In this document: positions 61,070 to 64,000 of the stretch, piece after piece
Layout of the letters: every line of letters starts with the position of its first letter
How positions within the stretch are numbered: the first letter of the stretch is position 1
Assembly: GCF_002441855.2 (NCBI RefSeq)
Contig: NZ_CP029487.1
Location: forward strand, 3,584,349-3,648,348
Source of the DNA: Eubacterium maltosivorans
GTDB lineage: Bacteria > Bacillota > Clostridia > Eubacteriales > Eubacteriaceae
Direction of reading: 5' to 3'
DNA: 64,000 nt
Translations under genes and position numbers: made by a program
Notes under the pieces: model-generated
Database searches by the model: none
What the model was told of the DNA's origin: nothing
The model's input: only the letters and a program-made list of their open reading frames with translations

Positions 61070-62074
61070 ATGGAAACACCCGAAAAAAAAATTGTGTACA
61101 GCGGTATACAGCCATCAGGAACCTTTACCATCGGTAATTATTTTGGCGCCATGAAAAACTGGGTGCCCATGCAGGAGGCCTATGACTGCCTGTACTGCGT
61201 GGTCGACCTGCACGCCATCACCGTGCCGCAGGTTCCGGCGGATTTAAGACGCCGCACCTATGAATCCCTGGCCATTTTGATGGCTGTGGGCATCGACCCG
61301 GATAAATCGATTCTTTATGTGCAGTCCCATGTGCCGGCTCATACCGAGCTGACCTGGATACTCAACTGCTTCAGCTACATGGGCGAGCTGAGCCGTATGA
61401 CCCAGTATAAGGATAAATCCAAAAAACAGGGCAACAACATCCGCGTCGGCCTTTTCGACTATCCGGTTCTGATGGCTGCTGACATTTTATTATACCAGTC
61501 CGATCTGGTACCTGTCGGCAATGACCAGAAACAGCATGTCGAGCTGGCAAGAGACATCGCCGCCCGTTTTAACCAGCAGTTCAGCCCCACCTTTAAGCTG
61601 CCGGAGCCCTATTTTGGCGAAACTGGCGCGCGCATCATGAGCCTGCAGGAACCCAGCAAGAAAATGTCCAAATCCGATGAGAACATCAACGGCTTTGTCT
61701 CGCTGTTAGACGATCCCGATACGGTTATCCGCAAGTTTAAGCGCGCGGTCACCGATTCCGATACCGAAGTCCGCCACGACCGGGAAAACAAGCCTGGCGT
61801 CTCCAATCTCATGGAAATCTACAACTGCACCACTGGCCGCAGCCTTGAAGAAATCCAGAAGGAGTTTGAGGGCAAAGGCTATGGCGATTTCAAGCTGGCA
61901 GTTGGCGAGAGCGTAGCGGAGGCTTTGCGCCCCATCCAGACGGAATACAAGCGTCTGCTGGCCGACAAGGGCTATCTGGAAAGCGTCATGAAGCAAAACG
62001 CCGAGAGAGCCTCAAAAATCGCGTACAAAACCCTCATGAAGGTCCGTAAAAAGACTGGGTTTATCAATCTGTAA
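61070..62074 (+). CDS. trpS: Tryptophanyl-tRNA synthetase
   Basis: 334 aa class I synthetase: SGIQPSGTFTIGNYFGAM (HIGH-like) and KKMSKSDEN (KMSKS). ATG 61070 has TTAGGAGGAG upstream; the frame reaching 61031 starts within murI. No T-box leader is seen, so it is probably transcribed with xpt-murI. Confidence 0.94.
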   Translation: METPEKKIVYSGIQPSGTFTIGNYFGAMKNWVPMQEAYDCLYCVVDLHAITVPQVPADLRRRTYESLAILMAVGIDPDKSILYVQSHVPAHTELTWILNCFSYMGELSRMTQYKDKSKKQGNNIRVGLFDYPVLMAADILLYQSDLVPVGNDQKQHVELARDIAARFNQQFSPTFKLPEPYFGETGARIMSLQEPSKKMSKSDENINGFVSLLDDPDTVIRKFKRAVTDSDTEVRHDRENKPGVSNLMEIYNCTTGRSLEEIQKEFEGKGYGDFKLAVGESVAEALRPIQTEYKRLLADKGYLESVMKQNAERASKIAYKTLMKVRKKTGFINL

Positions 62075-62085
62075 AATAAAAAAAC

Positions 62086-62180
62086 AAAAAATAAAAACAA
62101 CACTACCCCCGAGTTTTGACCGACGAAAGGGTAGTGAAGTCCATCATACGAGGCAACCGCCTTGCTGCGATTACGCTTCT
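62086..62180 (-). ncRNA. Candidate ~95-nt small RNA antisense to the trpS 3' region
   Basis: A strong minus-strand promoter (62187-62215) precedes a stretch with no large ORF that ends in the hairpin CACTACCC / GGGTAGTG (62101-62136 on the + strand) and a U-rich tail. A 27-codon frame begins at the first ATG but has no RBS. Its layout resembles RNA antitoxins of type I systems; no toxin ORF was found opposite. Confidence 0.5.
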
Positions 62181-62186
62181 ACCCAT

Positions 62187-62215
62187 ATTATACCCCGCTG
62201 TGCCTGAAAATTCAA
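62187..62215 (-). promoter_or_regulatory. Sigma-A promoter of the candidate small RNA
   Basis: On the minus strand TTGAAT, 17-base spacer, TATAAT: near consensus. Confidence 0.7.
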
Positions 62216-62230
62216 GCACAGCGGTTTTCT
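62195..62230 (+). terminator. Rightward terminator of trpS
   Basis: CCGCTGTGC / GCACAGCGG followed by TTTTCTTTTT. It overlaps the minus-strand promoter of the small RNA. Confidence 0.82.
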
Positions 62231-62238
62231 TTTTAAGC

Positions 62239-62808
62239 TTACTCCCAAAGCTCCACATGGGCGTATCCCTCATCGTAGTGGGGCAGCACGCCCAGCCCCA
62301 GGCTTTCTGCCGTCTCGGCAAGGGTGGGCACCGAAACGCCCGGGCAGTAGAGGTCTGCGGCGTGTCCGCTCAGATGCCAGGAACAGGGGATACCGCCGAC
62401 CTCGGCGTTTCGCCTGGGGCAGCGCACCCCAGAGGTGATAATGACCGGACGGTCCAGCACGCAGCGCAGGGCCTCGATGCGCTCGAGCAGGGCGGGGGAC
62501 ATCTGCGCCGGCCACCCGTCGCAATAGCCCGCACAATCACAAGCGTATTCCGACATCAGGAAGTGCCCGGAGACCTGGGGCTCCCGGTTTTCCGGCGCGT
62601 GGGGGATGATGGTTTCCGGGGGACCACCGGGGGTTTGCGCCTGCGTGTCTGGCTCAGGCGGCGCTTCTGCTGTGGGCGGAGAGGCCGTCTGCTCTGGCGA
62701 TGTTTCCAGCAGGCCCTTTGCTTTGGGAAGGGGCAGGGAAGCGGCAAAAATCAGGCTGACGCCAAAGACGAAAAGGATCAGCACCCCGCCTGTTTTTTTA
62801 TAACGCAT
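62239..62808 (-). CDS. Peptidase M15-type D,D-carboxypeptidase-like protein
   Basis: 189 aa. N-terminal membrane anchor (GGVLILFVFGVSLIFAASL), Pro-rich linker (~35-75), then an M15 fold with Zn ligands in SWHLSGHAADLY (SxHxxGxAxD) and C-terminal YAHVELWE. Cuts peptidoglycan peptides in the family. RBS AAAGGAG 7 bases before ATG. Confidence 0.85.
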   Translation of the reverse strand: MRYKKTGGVLILFVFGVSLIFAASLPLPKAKGLLETSPEQTASPPTAEAPPEPDTQAQTPGGPPETIIPHAPENREPQVSGHFLMSEYACDCAGYCDGWPAQMSPALLERIEALRCVLDRPVIITSGVRCPRRNAEVGGIPCSWHLSGHAADLYCPGVSVPTLAETAESLGLGVLPHYDEGYAHVELWE

Positions 62809-62822
62809 ATCAAGACTCCTTT

Positions 62823-63080
62823 CAGACTGTCTAAAAGTTATAAGACAGCGGCAAAATTAAAGTGAGAGGCGATTTAGTTGAAAGTTGAAAGTGGATAGTT
62901 GATAGTTGTCGTACGCTTTCGCCTGTGGCTCAAGCCATTAATATGCGGCCAAGGCCGCATCCAATCAAATTCGCATGGCGAATTTGTACCTGAACTTTCC
63001 ACTTTCCACTATCAACTTTCAACTGGACAGGCTTCTCTTTAAGGCTTTGCCTGTTCATGATTTCCTTTGCCGACAGTCTT
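62823..63080. repeat. Modular hairpin repeat element R6
   Basis: AGACTGTC at the left end and GACAGTCT at the right form terminal inverted repeats. GATAGTT-dialect arms lie at 62876-62907 and 62991-63024. Inner hairpins: a degenerate A, ATGCGGCC-AA-GGCCGCAT (62943-62960), CAAATTCGC-ATG-GCGAATTTG (62966-62986). The right flank (TCATGA...CTTTGCCGAC) matches that of R1. Confidence 0.8.
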
Positions 63081-63102
63081 AAAGCGGCCCAAAGGGCCGC
63101 TT
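63081..63102 (-). terminator. Hairpin behind the DUF2922 gene
   Basis: AAGCGGCCC-TTT-GGGCCGCTT on the minus strand with a poor T-run; a possible weak terminator between R6 and the gene. Confidence 0.4.
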
Positions 63103-63107
63103 GAAAA

Positions 63108-63350
63108 CTACGCTTGCGCATCTGCGACGGGGACTTCGGTTTTGGTGGTTTCCACCTTCACCGCCCCGGCGAGTTTGACGAGCCCTACGCCGTCGGGAAG
63201 AAAAATAGCTTGAGCCAGAATGGCCTCGGCGCCGGTTTTGATCTCGGCGTCGGTAATATCGTTTCTGTAATCGGGAATGGTCATGTTGTGGGTTTTGCCG
63301 TCTGCCCGTTCATAGCTGAGAACGAGATCCTTACTGTTTGTTGCTGCCAT
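63108..63350 (-). CDS. DUF2922 family protein
   Basis: 80 aa: SKDLVLSYERADGKTHNMTI and DITDAEIKTGAEAIL are the DUF2922 pattern. Excellent RBS AAGGAGGTG. These small proteins are found with DUF1659 in Firmicutes; function unknown. Confidence 0.8.
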   Translation of the reverse strand: MAATNSKDLVLSYERADGKTHNMTIPDYRNDITDAEIKTGAEAILAQAIFLPDGVGLVKLAGAVKVETTKTEVPVADAQA

Positions 63351-63393
63351 TTACAGCACCTCCTTATTTTTAATTGAGTTTGCCAAGTGCGGG

Positions 63394-63618
63394 TTACACT
63401 TCCATGAGTTCTTCAGAAGTGACCTTTTGTTTGCGCTCCATAATGGGCTCCTGCATGGCCGCGATGGCCTTGGCAGTAGCGAAAAACGCCTCGTCGGTGA
63501 CGTCCTCGCGCACATCGCCGTAGGTCTTTGTCTTTTTCACAATTTTTCCCTCGCCGTTATCACCATAATTCAGCGTGGTTTTCATATCGACGCCAGTAAT
63601 CTGTTTTTCAATTGCCAT
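63394..63618 (-). CDS. DUF1659 family protein
   Basis: 74 aa; TTLNYGDNGEGKIVKKTKTYGDV and EAFFATAKAIAAMQE fit DUF1659. ATG 63618 has AAAGGAG upstream; the longer frame to 63669 is unsupported. Pairs with the DUF2922 gene 43 bases downstream. Confidence 0.8.
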   Translation of the reverse strand: MAIEKQITGVDMKTTLNYGDNGEGKIVKKTKTYGDVREDVTDEAFFATAKAIAAMQEPIMERKQKVTSEELMEV

Positions 63619-63737
63619 TTTTGGACTCCTTTCATTTGTGGGATACCTACATAATGCGAAAAAAAGCAAAAACCGTTCACCAGAGGATCAAAAAAGTCGA
63701 AATGTAGTTGAAAAGTTAAAGAAAAAGGGGGTGGGTA

Positions 63738-63888
63738 ATGGAGAATTGAGAATGGAAAATGGAGAATTAAAAGAACACTTTTGCGCCTGCAAAAGCGATT
63801 AAAACGGCGGCCTTTGGCCGCAAATTCAATCAAAATGCGCAGCATTTTTTTCCTCTAATTCTCAATTCTGCATTCTCAATTCTCAATT
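63738..63888. repeat. Modular hairpin repeat element R7
   Basis: GAGAATT-dialect arms (63738-63769 with 63854-63888). Inner hairpins A CTTTTGC-GCCT-GCAAAAG (63778-63795), B GCGGCC-TTT-GGCCGC (63807-63821), C AAAATGC-GCA-GCATTTT (63832-63848). Same order and linkers as R5, though its arm dialect differs. Confidence 0.82.
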
Positions 63889-63917
63889 GAAAGAAAGGCG
63901 TTAAAGCCTTTCTTTCA
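63888..63917 (-). terminator. Hairpin spanning the stop of the sigma-like gene
   Basis: GAAAGAAAGGC / GCCTTTCTTTC with a 6-base loop that contains the TAA codon. Little T-run, so termination strength is uncertain. Confidence 0.4.
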
Positions 63918-64000
63918 GCGCCGCCAGTCCCCGCCGGTGCCAGGTGCTCACCGTATTGGGGCTGATGCCCTGTTGTCTGGCGATTTCGGCCAGGGACAGG
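63901..64000 (-). CDS. Sigma-70 region 4-like HTH protein (3' end only)
   Basis: Only the last 32 codons are present; the rest lies past the window edge. LAEIARQQGISPNTVSTWHR is a sigma-70 region 4 type helix-turn-helix. Such genes precede DUF1659/DUF2922 genes in related loci. Partial, so the type of sigma factor is open. Confidence 0.6.
   Translation of the reverse strand, partial: LSLAEIARQQGISPNTVSTWHRRGLAALKERL

Overview
The window is a low-to-mid GC Firmicutes chromosome segment. Gene content fits an anaerobic, B12-dependent clostridial bacterium of the Eubacteriaceae (Eubacterium limosum/callanderi type): a full anaerobic cobalamin pathway, a ferredoxin-linked 2-oxoacid oxidoreductase, Firmicutes-style ribosome binding sites (aaggagg), sigma-A promoters, and sigB-, ytxH- and DUF2922-type genes. 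The species is inferred from content, not proven. No rRNA, tRNA or CRISPR array was found.

Layout. 0.1-5.2 kb: a DUF2284 metal-binding protein, an isochorismatase-like hydrolase, then methylthioadenosine salvage (mtnP, mtnA) and a TIM-barrel isomerase. 5.2-15.4 kb: a cobalamin riboswitch with terminator, then a B12 ABC transporter and cbiA, pduX, cbiC, cbiL, cbiD, cbiE, cbiT, plus a DUF3795 protein. 15.5-20.9 kb: paaK with an ACT-domain gene, class II aldolase, a duplicated GntR-type regulator, a candidate structured RNA, and an XRE regulator. 21.0-36.5 kb: a second cobalamin riboswitch with terminator in front of one long operon that runs from glutamyl-tRNA to haem and corrin precursors (hemA, precorrin-2 dehydrogenase, a hemC-cobA-hemD triple fusion, hemB, hemL) and then cbiK, F, G, H, J, P, B, cobD, cobU. 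Together the two operons cover cobalt insertion through adenosylcobinamide-GDP; cobS, cobT, cobC and lower-ligand genes are not here. 36.6-45.3 kb: SEC-C protein, TetR regulator, a leftward DcuC-like transporter / divergent URO-D protein / 47-aa protein unit, HxlR regulator, korAB-like oxidoreductase, DMT exporter. 45.4-51.3 kb: dnaX-ybaB-recR, ptsI-ptsH, ytxH-DUF948. 51.3-54.9 kb: a leftward operon of a degenerate tyrosine-recombinase-like protein with an AgrC/AgrA-like pair, and a small membrane protein. 55.1-62.1 kb: rsbV-rsbW-sigB, an EF-G paralogue, xpt, murI, trpS. 62.1-64 kb: a candidate small RNA and a leftward M15 peptidase / DUF2922 / DUF1659 / sigma-like cluster.

Regulation seen in sequence. 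Two B12 riboswitches let one ligand control almost all corrin and early haem genes. The rsbV promoter matches the sigma-B consensus, and a second sigma-B-like promoter lies before ytxH-DUF948, whose Bacillus counterparts are sigma-B stress genes. Three direct repeats with a 20-bp period sit above the promoter of the AgrCA-like operon.

The most unusual structure is a family of seven intergenic elements. Their long stems are built of degenerate 7-mers in two sequence 'dialects', and most enclose two or three small perfect hairpins in fixed order whose sequences change while pairing is kept. A second family is a near-identical terminator hairpin reused at four gene ends.
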